From assembly GCF_000499845.2 (NCBI RefSeq), contig NC_023759.2, positions 34,038,464 through 34,102,463 of the forward strand: 64,000 nt of DNA, written 5' to 3'. The notes under the pieces were generated by a model. It worked only from the letters and a program-made list of their open reading frames with translations. It made no database searches and had not been told where the DNA came from. The stretch comes from Phaseolus vulgaris. Lineage: Eukaryota; Streptophyta; Magnoliopsida; Fabales; Fabaceae. This document shows positions 1-13,290 of the stretch, piece by piece. Position 1 is the first letter of the stretch. Every line of letters starts with the position of its first letter. The position numbers and the translations under genes were made by a program.

Positions 1-2413
1 TAATTTTTAAGATCGCGTACCATAAAAATGAAAATAGAAGATTAACCAATTTGAGAATCAAAGGTAAAACTTTAAAAGATATTCAAAGTGTAGAACAAAG
101 TGAAACAAGTTGAGCAACAAAAGCAATATTAGTGATCTTGTTGAAAAGATAGAAATTTACCGTGAACGTCTTAGTTATTGGAGTATTTAGTCTTTTGAGG
201 TGTGTGAAATCATTGTAAGTGTTCACTTTATTAAGTTATACTTGTGAGTTTTTTTTGTGCTTTTTTTTAAAGTATTCCTTATTTGTTTTGATAATTTTTA
301 ATCTCAATGAAAAGTAAACAAAATAACACAACCTTTTAGTTATAAAATTGGTTTGCAATATATAAAGAATGAAAGCTTCACAATAAATAAATAAATCAAA
401 GCTGATAAGAATGAAAGCTCTATCTACTCTAACTAATACCAGATCAACTGTTGAAGAAAGAAAGTAAAATTTGGATGAAGATACGGTGATAATATTCAAA
501 ATAATTAAATACCCAAAATGAGTGCATCAAATGTAAATACATTTTAGAAGAATATCAAGAAGAACAAATATAATAAAGAGAATAAAATATTCAAATGTTA
601 ACGATTTTTAAAAAGCTGATAAAAAGAGAATTATTGTTGAATAAAAAATTGATTTTAATTGTTATCATTAATTAATTTTAAATGATACCAAAAACAATTT
701 TGACCCGTTTAAATAATAAAACATGTACTAAAAAAACCAATCATCCTTAAAATTTTTACAGGAAGATCTACATTTTTAATTATATATATATATATATATA
801 TTTATTTTTTATTATTATCCTCAATGATGGAATCTAAAACCTTATCCGAAGAATTTGAATACAATTTGAAAATTACACTTATAAATATCACACTGAAAAT
901 CTGAAACTACACAGAAATAAAAACTAACAATCATTACAGATGATTTAGTCACGCAACTAATGATCAATATTTGATCTACACTGGCCCTGTGAATCATTAG
1001 AGTGGTTATGGCTCTACTTTGGTAAATACACCAAATCAAATATTTTCTTCAAAATCCTAGTTTTGTTCACATCATCATCTTTCTATGTTTTTTCTTTACT
1101 TAAGGAACTCATTATTATTCACTATGAAGGATACAATCTGATATATAATGACAAAAAATAAGAACTATTATAAAATTGAGCTGCTTTAACCAAATAATAA
1201 AACAATTAGTTTATTTTCTAACAAGATTAAACTTAAAATCTGTTAAAAATCGTAATTTTTAATGTATGTTAAATTTTATTCTAATGAGAACCACAATCTC
1301 TAGTAATTTTCATTTAATAGTTTTTATACACATGATGATAGCTTCAGTTTCATCTTATGTTTAAAGTTGACAATGGGGTTGGGGAGGGGAAATATTAACA
1401 AGGTATTTAAAGTGATTTTTGTTGGCGAGTTTTTATTTATAAAGAGTTCTTAAGTGGCATCACATGTTTTGAGATATTGAAAATAAAATTGCTACCTCCT
1501 AAATTTTCATTAAAAATGTGGAATTAAACAATAAAATCGAAACAAGAGAAATTAGGCAGCTGAATTGAAAAGGAAGGAAAGTAAAAAATATTTAGTACTC
1601 AAATTGGTTTGACTTAGTGAATGATATCGTATTTGTGTTTTGTCTTTTCATTTGATGCTTTTTTTGGTAGGGCTTTGAATGATTGATGCTTATTCACTTT
1701 GAAATCCCTTTATTTTAGTGGTCGAAAACTGGATCCAAATTTAATTAACCTACTCATTATCACTATGGAACGTGAACGCATGTGTAGGTAAGTTTTTTCT
1801 TCCTCTTCTAATTTTTTTTAACATTTTTTATAACAATAAATAAATAAAATGAAATAAAATATTTAAAAAATATCCCAACTTTTTTTTAACATTATCCCAC
1901 TTACTTAGTATCATATTGGTTGCCCTAGCATACCCACTTTCTCTTTTCCTAGTTTTACTGTCTCACAATTCCCAACTTAGTCCTTTGGTTTGGACAATCA
2001 CCTACTTTTCAAAAGGTGCACTTCCTTCGTCAATATATGTATTATATTTATATGTTTATGATGCTAATCAGTTAAACATTGTTAATAATGTTACTAAATA
2101 GCTGTAGTTTTCTTATCTACATTAATTTATGGATCAAATAAATGTTTCAAAAAAATGGCGAGAATTGGTTGTTTCTCTTAAGCATGTGATAATGCATTCA
2201 GTCTCAAATGTGTACGCATACAAAAATATTTGATAAAAAAGTTTATCTTTGAATAAAATTTAATATCTCAAAAAATTACTAAAACTCTTGTTTTAAAACA
2301 GTGGTCATTTTATGACCTTATTGTTAATGAAAATATACATTACTTTGATATATGTTCCAATTCACGATCTCTGTTGGAGTAATAGATGTTTTAGAATGTT
2401 GGGTAGTTATGGT
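1..2413. other. AT-rich sequence, no gene recognised
   Basis: Both strands show only short open frames with no recognisable domain, and composition is uniformly AT-rich with many A and T runs. A (TA)10 microsatellite lies at 781-800. No LTR end or paired inverted repeat could be fixed here. Confidence 0.5.
781..800. repeat. (TA)n microsatellite
   Basis: Ten TA dinucleotides in a row, in AT-rich surroundings. Confidence 0.9.
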
Positions 2414-2843
2414 CTATGTAGCATAGACACTGATATGATATGGATACGGACACGAATATACGTAAAATATCTAAAATATAGGATGTGGAGACACATATCT
2501 ATATATTATATAATTATGAATTATATAAATTAACAATAAATATTTATGTGCACAAGTATGTTCTAGATTATTTTTTGGAGCAGAAAGATGTTTTTCATGA
2601 CTGGTTCACAAAGATTTGTTTCTTATTCTTATAATCATAATAACAATTTATACAATAAAGTTTGAATTTTAGAAAATTAATGTATTTTTCCTTTTTAAAA
2701 TTGTGTTAGAACCGTACTAGAATTGTCAGAAATCTAACAAATAATTTTTGAATTGGACACTTCACGAATACGTGTCCTACAGATGTCATACGAATGTATC
2801 GGACACCGACACACCATTTAAGAGGAGTGTCTAAGTTTCATAG
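2414..2843. mobile_element. Candidate small inverted-repeat element
   Basis: The left end (2414-2431) and the reverse complement of the right end (2826-2843) agree at 15 of 18 positions, both starting CTATG and ending TAGACACT. Between them lie GACAC/GTGTC-rich stretches (about 2428-2460 and 2754-2815) that are GC-richer than the flanks. This fits a non-autonomous DNA transposon of about 430 bp. No clear TSD was found, so the superfamily is open and the call is tentative. Confidence 0.4.
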
Positions 2844-5301
2844 GTTGTGATACACTTTAGAGACAGTTTGAGTTTGAGGGTGTTGAAGACAAGATATGGG
2901 TATTATAAAACCTTAACATTTTATCTGGAGAACAAATTTCATAATTTTAAGAAAATTAAAATATATGTTACCATTAAATACAAATATCTATTTTGATATT
3001 AAATAATATTTAATGATTTAAAAAATAGTTGATAATACTTTCAATTGAGATTTTATTTAAACTGACAGTTATTTAAGTTTTTTTTTTCAGCTAGATTTTC
3101 TGTGACCTTAGTTAGTTATTTTTCGTCATTAGTCAAAGTTATTTCTTGACCAAAAGTTTCCCTAATGTCGTTCACAAAATTCTCTTAACTAACGTTACTA
3201 AAAATTAATCATAGTCAAGGTTAATCGAAATTTTTTCACATCAGTAAATAAAAATTCTATTGGTCGAAAAAGTTCTGATTAACATCGACCGATAAATAAC
3301 TCTAACCTATATTAGTAATTTTCTTTTATCTTAATAGTATTAACAAATAATAACTCTTATTGATGTTGTAAAACACAAAATAGAAGTACAATTCTGTCTC
3401 TAAAATATTTTTTCATTCGAGAGGAGTTCATACAGTTTTGTATTAATAGAAAGGAAGTATACCTAGAGTTTGATTTGTCTGTAAATGAAGAAAACAACCA
3501 AATTAGTGATGGTTTAATATTATGTTTTATTAAATAGAAAACAACCATTCAAGATTATTTAAAATAATTTAAAATTGATAAAAAATATTAAAAAAAATAT
3601 TTTTTTTATTCTAGTTTATCTCAACGTGTAGCATATCTTGTTATAATACCTAATATATCATGTAGGTAAAAGTATATTTAAATATACATATATATAATTT
3701 ACATGTAAGATATCCATTTTTATAGAGATTTTTAAATATATACTTATGTCAAAACAAATCATTTAAAGAAAAGGAGTCTTCTTTTGCTTATTGTGAAGTT
3801 CTACATTTTCAACATTCTCTTCTCCCAAATTTTAAAAAGCAACAAACACCAAAAGAAAATAGGATAACCTAGAGATTTTTAAATATTTCAATATAACTTT
3901 AGATTCAATGAATACAATCATGAACATATGAATCACCATATTTGATCCATTTTCATGTACTAAACAATCAAGTGTCTACAAATATCTCATGTTTAACATC
4001 ACTCATACCATAAATTTATTGAAATCAACATATAGAAACTTGACTTAACTTCCAAAAGACTTGCACGTTGATTTAGACTTAGAAATCTACACTTGTCATA
4101 CTACTCCTGCTAGGGAATCTCTCCACACAACCACATATACATATGAATCAATTCAACCTATGACCAGGTTAATCTATATGATCTACTTTGACCACTTATT
4201 TTTCAAATCCTAGATTCAATCATATGAACCTTTTTCGACTTTCACCACTTGATAATCTTCATTTATATGTTTCTAATATAGCAATAGAGTCAGGATATCT
4301 CCTTTTAAATGAATCTCCAATCAATGCACATCCTAACAATCTCAACACAATATTTTCTCTATTGAAAATACTATGTCTCGATCACACATCCACTTAATTC
4401 ACAGTTAATCTTACTCATCAACATATGATTCAATCACACATAAATTTTTATTTTTAAAACAGTTAAAAATATAAACATTAACCACATAATATTTAAAATT
4501 TCTCAAATCAATTAAATATATAACTAGTATTTAAATTAAATTTTGATAAATGTTAGATCTACTTGTTTTAAACACTTAAGTTGCATGAATCTAATCAAAT
4601 ATTGGCGTTAAAAAGTTGGAATCAATTATAATTTATAAAATGATAGATAAATTTAAGAAGATTTAATTAAATTTCATGACTTATAGAAAAAGAAACAAGA
4701 GGTAGTTGAATAAAGATGAGTATTGCTGAGAATTTAGCTCGAGCTCAGGTTCTGGTGTTGAGTGCAAGGTGCTGGCGTTGGGCGAATTTAGGGTAGAGAT
4801 CAAGTATATCTTTTAAATAACAATTTGAGAATTAAATCCAAGACTTAAATTTCAAAACACATCTCACAATCAATCTAAATAGTAAAAAACTTATCAAATT
4901 ATTTAAACTTCAAACCATTTTCATCAAACAACTTTTATTTAAATCAACAAAACAACCATGTAAGGGAAATAAGAGAATCGTGTCCACGCAACCTTCAAAA
5001 CCGTATCCTCTAACAAGTTCTATGAAAGATGAAACTATTTTTTCTTGCCTAATTAGAAAGATGAGCACTCACAAAAAGTTCTAATTTCTAAAGAAAACAA
5101 GGATAACCTAACCTACACCACAAAGTCCTGATCAATGATCTGAACACATAACTTGGACCATGAACTAACAGAGATTAGTCTTGAAGCCACAGATACTTCA
5201 TGCATAGCATGTCTACCCAGGTGAACAGAAAACTCAAAACCGACTTAAAGGAAAAATGAGCATAAAGGAACTTACTTTAAACAAAATTTTGATAGGGAAA
5301 C
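2844..5301. other. Unassigned AT-rich sequence
   Basis: No coding domain is recognisable. 3160-3310 resembles stretches at 6598-6900 and 19440-19660 (recurring words around GACCGATAAA/CAACCGACATT), suggesting an old dispersed repeat. 4736-4790 is a short GC-richer patch of unknown origin. Confidence 0.35.
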
Positions 5302-6129
5302 TGTTCCCGCCGGCGACCCAAATGTCTTCGTGCACCTCTGATTACTCCGCATCCAAGAACCCCTGTCTCCGCGTTCCTATCCCTCCTTGAACAAACACCT
5401 GCAAGAAAGAGATCAAGGGCGCCCTCGCGGCCATTTGCACTCCGACGCTCAAGTCAAACTCTCGGGCAATGAAACACCAAAGAAAAACTACTAACTCTCA
5501 GTGTTACTTGCATTAGAAATGCGTACCTTGTTATGCTAGTTGTTTCCCTTTATATACCTTTTAGTGTCTTTGCCCCTTTTGCTAACTGTGACTTAAGCAT
5601 ACTGTAGGTGCGTCTTAGCGACACTATCACCTAGTCTTAGGGCTATTTAGTGCGTAAGACTACCTTGCCGAAGCGCAACTGGTGCGGGATGACCGCTTGG
5701 ATGCCAACTCATGCACCCAATCTCTAAGTCATCTGCCCTGGGAGTTCCTTGTCTTACTCACGTGCCATGCATGCAGATCACCCCTGAGACGTGACCCTTA
5801 CGAGTTGTCTCTTTCCCAGTGGATCTTTAACGGTGGTGCGTACTACCGCATTTCCTACACCCCATGCATGGACCCCTCGTGATCTAGGCTTCCCCTTCCT
5901 GGTAACTGGAGTGTGGCTTGGAAACCACCTTTTTTGGTCCATCTTTTACTGTCGGGGTGCTGAGGCCCGAGGCCTCCACGCCCTGCTTCGATGCCGCCCC
6001 CTCCTCGGCTCCCCTTATCTGTGAGACTAACGAGACTCCGCCCTGTCCTGCTGACCTCCCAATGGACCCAACCTTCGGGGCCCCACCATGACTTTGGTCA
6101 ACGCTCGAGACCGAGGACCGGTCAGTACA
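5302..6129 (-). repeat. Solo LTR, family beta, copy 1
   Basis: An 828-bp unit beginning TG and ending CA, related to the LTR-like units at 17940-18939 (minus) and 27335-28180 (plus). The three share a U5-side block around the word GGAGTGCAAACG (here about 5416-5455, reverse strand) and similar outer ends. Flanks are GAAAC (5297-5301) and CAAAC (6130-6134), a 4-of-5 match that fits a decayed TSD. A TATA-like word on the minus strand lies near 5550-5561. No internal coding sequence or second LTR is adjacent, so it is read as a solo LTR. Family placement within gypsy or copia cannot be decided. Confidence 0.75.
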
Positions 6130-7109
6130 CAAACTATACTTTCTCACTGTCAGGAGTCCTAATGTGGCCTTCGATCGTCAAACTAATGAAGGATGGAGTT
6201 AAAAATCTAGAGAGAAGGTAGAGGAGGAAAGAAAAAAAGTATTTTAGAGAGATGTTGATTATTTTAAAATGAAACCAAAATAATTGATTTCTTTATTTAT
6301 ATGAACTTTTCACTTTAATAATAACACATTCAAGTGTCATTTTAATTGTGCAATTTCTACTCTAAAACTATTTTGTAGGTCATTACATAACGTGCAACTA
6401 TATCCAGTTATTGAATATACCTCTCGTTCTTCTTCAAGTTTTATGATATACTTTTCTTTACCAGAGACATTCATTGAAAAATTAATAAACAAATGCAATA
6501 AATTAATTCTTAATACTTTAATAAGTTACAACCAACACACAAATCTCGACAAAAAAAACTTAACTTCAATTAATAAAAACTAGTTTCCCTAACATTGTTA
6601 AAAAATGATTTATATTGATTGAAAAATAACCATGTTAAGAATTCAAGAGAAAACTTTGAGTAATATTAGTTGACAAATAATCTCAACCGACATTGGTTAA
6701 AAAATTAATTGTAATACACATTAATCAAATTCAAATATGACTAATATTCATTAATAAAATACTTTTGTTAACACCAATTGAAGAAAAATCGTGTTTATAA
6801 TTGATTGAAAAGCATAAATGAAGGAAAATATTGACTAATATCATATAAAATATAACAATGATCTACATTGATAAAAAATAATTCTAGTAGTATTAGCATA
6901 ATTAAACTAAATCGAATTGAACTTTAATAAACAATTATGAAAAACTCATTAAAAAATAATAAATCTTATTACTGTATATGTTCTAAAATGATATTTTCAC
7001 AAGAGTATAAAATTAATTATGAAAATAGAAACTTTTATGCAAACTTTTGCGTTCTTGAGAACAATTTCAACACTTCCCACTTTTTAGAGAGTGCATGGTG
7101 AGATCTTGA
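6130..7109. other. Unassigned AT-rich sequence
   Basis: No domain or repeat boundary is recognised. 6598-6900 shares short words with 3160-3310 and 19440-19660, probably pieces of one old dispersed repeat. Confidence 0.35.
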
Positions 7110-7763
7110 TGTTGTTGGTGTTAGACATCTCAAGGATCCCAAAGTGTTTGATAAAACCATAATTAAAGTCTTGAGTGAAAAATTGTTGCCTTATGTGTTT
7201 AGGTAGCTTAGGTTTTATTTTGGTTGTCTTGATTTATCTTTTTTTCTTTAGGAATGATGAAGGGTCCAATAACAAATTAATTTTTCAACTGGTTAAATTG
7301 ATTTTTAATTGGTTAAAAAGGTTTTAATTTTGTTTTCTAGAAAGTTATAGTTTTTCAATGTGTTATCTTTCAAATCAATTGACTAAAAATACTGAAATAT
7401 TTTAAATTTTTATGTAATGTGTTTTACCTCTAAAAAATCATATTTTAATATGTTATATATAAATTATTTCCAGTTTAAATACTTCCCTCTTTAAGAAAAA
7501 TCAGTTTTGACACAAACTATTTGTTTTGAGTAAAATCAACAAATTGTTTTAATTTTTAACTGGTTGATTTTACTGACAATACCCTTTTTTGTTTTAAAAT
7601 TGTTTTTGTTTTAGCTTCTATAAAATGGGGTTTGTTTGTTTTTTGAAAAAAGGTTCCAAATATTGTTTACACAAAATACAGTTTTACAATTTGTGAGAAT
7701 TAGTCTTTGTTGATCTTTGAGTGCTCTTGGTACCTAATTTTCATCATCCAACTAAAGATTAAA
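7110..7763 (+). repeat. Diverged family-alpha LTR, left part (split by chromovirus)
   Basis: Together with 14116-15067 this looks like one old LTR interrupted by the gypsy element between them. The proposed start, TGTTGTTGGTG, resembles the TGTTGAACC start of intact alpha LTRs. It holds two pairs of decamers related to CAAYCGRTTG (7286/7306 and 7537/7557), each 20 bp start to start. The start coordinate is an inference from similarity; no TSD was found for the whole LTR. Confidence 0.55.
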
Positions 7764-8394
7764 TGATGTGATTCCAAATAGAACTAGTAGTAGAATTAGG
7801 AATTTAGGATTACGGAATGAAATCAATTAAAAATAATAACAATGAAAACTTGGAGAAAGGGAGGTGCCACAAACAAGGTTTGATAGCCTAAGGATGATTG
7901 CCACAAGAATTAGTGAATTCTTGATAAGATCAGAAGATGTAGGGAAGAACCCTAGCATAAATATATTCTCTCTATTAAATTATCGAAACATTCATCATCA
8001 TTCTGTTTCCAAAAGTGTATAAATACAAATTTAGTTATAGGTATTGTCTACTTTGTAAGTAAATAAAATAAAAATACAATTCCTATATTTCAAGAAAGGA
8101 TCATTTGTCATAATTGTTAAGTTGATACTTTCTAATTGGTTCTAGGTTCAAATCCTAACTTCAAGCAAAATAATGATATTTTTTTATTCTAATGCTCCGA
8201 GCATGTTGTGCATATAATCAACTTAGTCTTTTTAAAGTGTGGGTCATTCAACAATTGGGCCTCCAAAAGATTAGTCACCTTGTGCTGCAATGTCTCTTGG
8301 GCCTTTTTAAGCCTTCCTCTTATCATGGGTCCACCTAAGTCTGTCTTGGTCAAGTTGCTCCTCACCACGCCCCTGGGCTTGTATGTCCACACCA
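7764..8394 (-). repeat. 3' LTR of the chromovirus
   Basis: Aligns along its length with 13483-14115, sharing for example the words at 7785-7800 and the ends TG...CA. The integrase C-terminal tail (about 8189-8395, minus strand) reads into this repeat, so the pol frame appears to overlap the LTR. Differences between the two LTRs are frequent, so the insertion is old. Confidence 0.85.
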
Positions 8395-9775
8395 TTCCCT
8401 TCCTCTTGAAAAATACTTGAAGTTAAGTCCAAAGCTTCACTATCTGCAGTAAAAGGAGACATATCAAATACGTTAAAAGTGCTACTCACATTGTACTTAC
8501 ATGGAGGATCAATCTTGTAGGCATTGTCATTAATTTTTTCTAACACTTGGAAAGGTCCATCCATTCTAGGTTGAAGCTTGGATTTTCTTTGTTCAGAGAA
8601 CCTTTATTTCCTCATGTGTACCCAAACCTGATCTCCAGGTTCAAAGATTACTTTCTTTCTTCCTTTGTTAGCTTGTTTATAATAACCTTAAAATTTTTTT
8701 TTCAATTTGTGCTTTAACCTTTTCATGTAGCTTTCTACATAGTCATCTTTAGCCTATGCATCTTTATGCTTTAAAATATAAATGTTAGGCATAGGTAACA
8801 AGTCTAATGGAGTTAAAGGATTTAATCCATACACAATTTCAAATGGAGAACAATTTCTTGTGCTATGAACAACCCTATTGTAAGCAAACTCAATATGAGG
8901 TAAACATAATTCCCAAGCTTTCAATTATTTTTTTCAAAATAGTTCTAAGTAAGCTATCCAAAGTTCTATTCACTACCTCTGTTTGTCCAATTGTTTGGGG
9001 ATGACAAGTAGTTGAAAACAAAAGTACCTAACTTACCCTATAATTTCCTCCAAAAGTGACTTATGAATTTTGTATCCCTATCACTCACAATACTTCTTGG
9101 TAGTCCATGAAGTCTTACTACCTCCCTGAAAAACAAGTCAACTACATGGCAAGCATCATCAATTTTTTTACAAAGAATAAAATGAGTCATTTTGGAAAAT
9201 CTGTCAACCACCACAAAAATAGAATCTTTCCCTCCTTGAATCCTAATTTTATGGTAACCACTTCTTAAGTCAATTTTTGAAAATATACAAGCACCATATA
9301 GCTTATCCAATAAATCATCTAACCTGGGAATATGATGTCTATACTTGATGATAATGTTATTTAGTGCTCTACAATCTGTGCACATCCTCCAAGAACCATC
9401 CTTTTTAGGCACCAAAATGATTGGAACAACACATAGGCTTATGCTCTCTTGTACCCATCCTTTGTTCATCATTTCTTCAACTTGAGTTTGGATCTCCTTT
9501 GTCTCTTGAGGGTTACTTCTATAAGCTGGCGGCAAATATGCTCCTAGAAAAAGGTCAATGTGGTGTTCAATTCCCCTTTAAGGTGAGAATTCTCTAGGAA
9601 TTTCATTTGGAAACACATCCTTGAACTCCAACAAAAGACAATCAACACTAGGAAGAAAATTATTTTGATTAGAATGGTCAACAACCAAAGTTTTGTTTTT
9701 GCAATAAAGTAAATAAAGAGGTTTGCTAGAAAGAAGCAACTTCTTCACTTCATTCACTTTCAGTAATCCACTCAT
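8189..9775 (-). pseudogene. pol: pol remnant: reverse transcriptase fused to integrase
   Basis: Reading down the minus strand, the RT N-terminal region (about 9775-9540) leads to the RT fingers and palm with [16 protein letters not shown] and [15 protein letters not shown]. Near 9237 the frame passes directly from the RT palm into the integrase core ([10 protein letters not shown], then [14 protein letters not shown]). The second half of RT including YxDD, RNase H and the integrase zinc-binding domain are missing. From 9030 to 8580 the rest of the integrase ([10 protein letters not shown]) is readable with several stops, and the C-terminal domain follows at 8564-8307. The fused frame 9535-9038 stays open for 165 codons, so the deletion was in frame. 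Function is certainly lost because key catalytic parts are absent. Confidence 0.9.
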
Positions 9776-10375
9776 TTTTCTCTCATGTGTTTCTCTCTTT
9801 TCAGGTGTTTCACTCTTGCTCTATTTAGGTGTTTCACTCCTTTTTTTCCTATTGGACTTTATTTTCTCTCAATTTCATTTGATCCTCACACACCCCTCTA
9901 GGAGATAAGGGTTTGAGAATGATCTTCTTGTTATTGTGCATGAAAGAGATTTTATTGGTAAAAACATCAAGGATAACTTTGGTGTCAAACTGCCATGGCC
10001 TCCCAAACAAAATGTGAGTTGCCTCCATTGGAACCACATCACACAAGACATTGTCATTATATTATCCTATGGATAGGTTCACCTCCACTTGCTTACTTAT
10101 TATCATTTCTCCATCTTCACTAAGTCATTGAAACTTGTAAGGCCTTGGGTGGGGTTTTGTCTCCAAATTCAATTTGGTAACTAGTCTTGAGCTAGCTAAA
10201 TTAGTGCAACTTCCTCTATCAACTATGAGTGAACATATTTTCCCTTGAATGAAACATATAGTATGGAAAATATTTTTCCTTTGGGTTTGGTCCAAAGCTT
10301 GCATTTTGCTTCCCATAAGAAACCGAATCTTCAACAAATCACCCTCCAATGCATCAAACTCCATGTCTACCTCCT
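9776..10375 (-). pseudogene. Aspartic protease region of the chromovirus
   Basis: The minus strand carries the retropepsin region. At about 10364-10125 it reads ICSLIVDRGSCTN, where the family normally has D-G-G-S-C, so the residue after the catalytic Asp is altered. At 10046-9849 it reads VVPMEATHILFGRPWQFD, the conserved C-terminal protease wording. Stops and a frameshift lie between the two pieces. It continues into the RT region on the left and is interrupted on the right by a CACTA miniature. Confidence 0.85.
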
Positions 10376-10779
10376 CACTACAAGAAAATCATGAAATAGA
10401 AACCAATTTTTAGAGACCAAAATAATTAGTTACAATAGAAACTAAAATAGAGACCATTTTAGAAATTAACAAAAAAAATTGATTTCTAAATTAGTTTCTA
10501 TTATTTTCTATTATTGTTAAATAGTTTCTAAATTGGTATCTAATTAGCAACTAAGGTTTTAGATACCAATTATTTAGTTTCTAAATGTAGTCTCTAAAAC
10601 CTTGGTTGCTAATTAGATACCAGTTTAGAAACTATTTAACAATAATAGAAAATAATATAAACTAATTTAGAAACCAAATTTCTTTTTAGTTTCTAAAATG
10701 ATCTCTAATTTAGTTACTATTGCAACTAATTATTTTGGTTTCTAGAAATTGGTTTCTATTTCATGATTTTCTTGTAGTG
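10376..10779. mobile_element. CACTA miniature foldback element 1
   Basis: Starts CACTACAAGAAAATCATG and ends with its reverse complement, and the interior is itself largely an inverted repeat, so the whole 404 bp can fold back. It is flanked by CCT (10373-10375) and CCT (10780-10782), the 3-bp TSD expected of CACTA transposons. It carries no coding capacity and sits in the protease region of the chromovirus. It is related to 24417-24818 and more distantly to 16940-17345. Confidence 0.92.
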
Positions 10780-10819
10780 CCTCCTTCTCTTCTTCACTTG
10801 AAGGTTCAATGTCTATTTG

Positions 10820-11957
10820 TGTTAGAATGTATGGCTTTAAACTAGAGAGGGGGGGGGGGGGGGGTGAATGGTTTAAAGAGGGTTTTCGCAAACTTTTTAG
10901 TCTAGAATGAAATTCCTTTAAGAAAACTTGATTCAAAATTCAGTTTGCCAAAAAACACAAAGCAATTTAGCACAACACCAAAAAAACAATTGGTTGTTTC
11001 GCAGAAACAATCGGTTGTTTATACCAGTTAACAATATAAACTGAAATTAAAGAGTTGAAGGGATAGAGAGATTGCACACACAGTTTATACTGATTCACTC
11101 TTAAACCAAGAGCTACATCTAGTCTACCCAGAAACCACTGGGGGAATCCACTAAGCAATCAAACCTAGATTACTTACACACACCACCAAAGAAGTGACCT
11201 TGATCCCCTCAAGACACACACTTCCTTTGGCTCAGCACATACACCACCAAGAATGCTGATCTTGACAACCTCAAGAACACACATCACTTCTCAGCCTTAC
11301 ACAACAGAGTTTACACAAAGTACAGAAGGATTACACTTGTTACAGAATGATCTGAAATCAATACAAGATGAAAATCCTATTCCACTCTCTCTTGATCAAA
11401 GCAATCTCAAAGCAATCTTTCAACTCTTCAAAAGAAAAATCAGTGAAAAACTCAAATCTGTTTTTCTATGATTTAATCTTAGTTGTTTGTTACAAAACCT
11501 TAACAAACTATTTATTGCTTTCAAAGACTGGTCAAAGCATTTAAAACTGGAGCGTATTCAGTTATAACATCATTTAAAGCTCAATCAAAGCACAAAACAG
11601 TTTTTTGTTATGGTCCCAAAACAAATAATCGGTTGAATGCTCGAATCAATCGGTTGTTTTAGTTTGACAGCAAGTCAACTATCAAAAACAGTTTTCAACC
11701 TTTCTCAAAACACCTAAGTATAAAACAATCGGTTGTTTTGACAAAACAACAGGTTGTTTTTCACTTAGTTTGAAAAACACTTTGAATTAAAAAGGTTTGA
11801 GAATGCTTAAGCTTTGGATTCAATCAAGAGTGGATTAACACAAATAATCTACCCGAGATCCTATTCTAAAACACCTCAGCAACAACAAGCACATCCAGCC
11901 TTCCATCAAACTCAAAGGATTTGGATTCTTCAAAGCTTGAACACACTTGATTCAACA
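10820..11957 (-). repeat. Solo LTR, family alpha (copy D)
   Basis: A 1138-bp LTR in reverse orientation, starting TGTTAGAATG and ending TTCAACA, flanked by perfect 5-bp TSDs ATTTG (10815-10819 and 11958-11962). It lies inside the chromovirus gag. It contains a run of 16 G (10849-10864) and three decamer pairs at 21-bp spacing (10987/11008, 11626/11647, 11726/11747). No internal region is present, so it is a solo LTR left by LTR-LTR recombination. Confidence 0.95.
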
Positions 11958-11962
11958 ATTTG

Positions 11963-12929
11963 TCCATTTGATAACATGACCATATTCTTTTTTTTTTGGA
12001 AATTTTGAAGCATAATGTCCTCTTTCCAAACATTTGAAACATTTTAACTCACTTGTCTTCCTTTTAGGTGGTGAATTATTATACTTATTAGGTGACTTCC
12101 CACTTGAAGATGTGGTTGAACTTGAGAGAACTCATTTATCCTTCATAACCTTATCCTTCCAATTGCAATTATTATTATTGTTAGAACTCCTCTTCATGTT
12201 TCTCTTCCTCTTGAGTTGTTGTTCTATTTGGTTAGCCTTGTACAACAAATCCTCCATGTCAACATACTCTTGCAGCTCCACAGCATCCCCTAATATCATG
12301 GTTCCATCCATTCAAAAACCTGGCCATGGTTGTTTCATTTTCTTCATTCATTCCAGTTCTAATCATGGTCAACTCCATCTCTTTAAAGTACTCTTCAAAA
12401 CTTCTATTCCCTTGATTCATTCTTTGAAGTTTGAGTTGCAAATCCCTTTGATAGCTTGCTGGAATATATTTCTTTCTCATAATCCTTTTCATTTCACTCC
12501 AAGAGTCCACCATGGGTTCCTCATATCTAATTCTCTCCCTTTTATATTTATTCCACCAAGCTAAGGCATAACTGAAAATTCAGTTGTTGCCAACTTCATC
12601 TTTTGCTCCTCATTATACTCATTGCAAGCAAACACATGTTCTACTTTGATCTCCCATTCCAAGTAAGCTTCATGATTACTCTTCCATTTGAATGTGAAAA
12701 TATTTAAACTTATCCCATCGAATCTCAATTTTCTTTATTCTCCTTCATTCTCTCTTCTCCTTCTTCTATCTCCCCCTCTATTTTCATGATTTTCTTGTTA
12801 TGCCTACTCCATTTGATCCAACATCTCATGGAGTCCATCACTTTGTTGTTTCATTAGTCTCTCCAAATGTTGTGTTAAGGCTTGCATTTGTATTTGTGAA
12901 AGTCCACTATTTGGTGTTTCCCCTGCCAT
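11963..12929 (-). pseudogene. gag: gag remnant of the chromovirus
   Basis: A minus-strand reading starts at an ATG at 12929-12927 (MAGETPNSG). It continues through the capsid-like region (AYLEWEIKVEHVF near 12650; then 12513-12259 with EEYFKEMELTMIRTGM and MARFLNGWN) to a zinc knuckle near 12040-11990. The knuckle reads C-x2-C-x4-H with the last Cys replaced by Phe. Several stops interrupt the frame (for example after DQME). The solo LTR at 10820-11957 separates gag from the protease region. A long plus-strand open frame at 12034-12564 is only the antisense shadow. Confidence 0.88.
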
Positions 12930-13290
12930 GCTCATGTAAACAAATTAAAAATAACAATAAGTTTAGGCCTCACACCACTTTCTTACGTGTTTGCACTCCA
13001 CACCCGTGTTTGACACAACAAGACTTTTCTTTAATGATCACATTGCCTTTTACCACTCTTTCCCTAACTTTAGGTTCTTACAAGAATGAAGAAGGTAGAA
13101 ATCACAAGCTTAAAATAAAATTTTGATATTTTAACATCGATGAAAGAAAATTATTGAAGAACAATTTCACTACCAACAATAAGCAATACAATTACAATAT
13201 ATAAAGTGAAATAAATGTAGACAGGACACTAGAAACTTAGGACTTTTAACAAATACATTTTTCCTCTTTTTTTTTTCTTCTCTATTTTTA

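Noticed and set aside
2312..2533. 73-codon plus-strand frame
   Set aside because: Overlaps the candidate inverted-repeat element and has no domain.
5682..6221. Overlapping open frames in both directions in GC-rich sequence (also 18551-18841)
   Set aside because: The region is a family-beta LTR; open frames are a by-product of its higher GC content.
10981..11760. Regular short repeats reminiscent of a CRISPR array
   Set aside because: Decamers occur in isolated pairs in LTRs of a plant retrotransposon, without repeat-spacer periodicity; this is not CRISPR.
12034..12564. 176-codon plus-strand open frame rich in hydrophobic residues
   Set aside because: It is the antisense of the chromovirus gag, which is recognisable on the minus strand.
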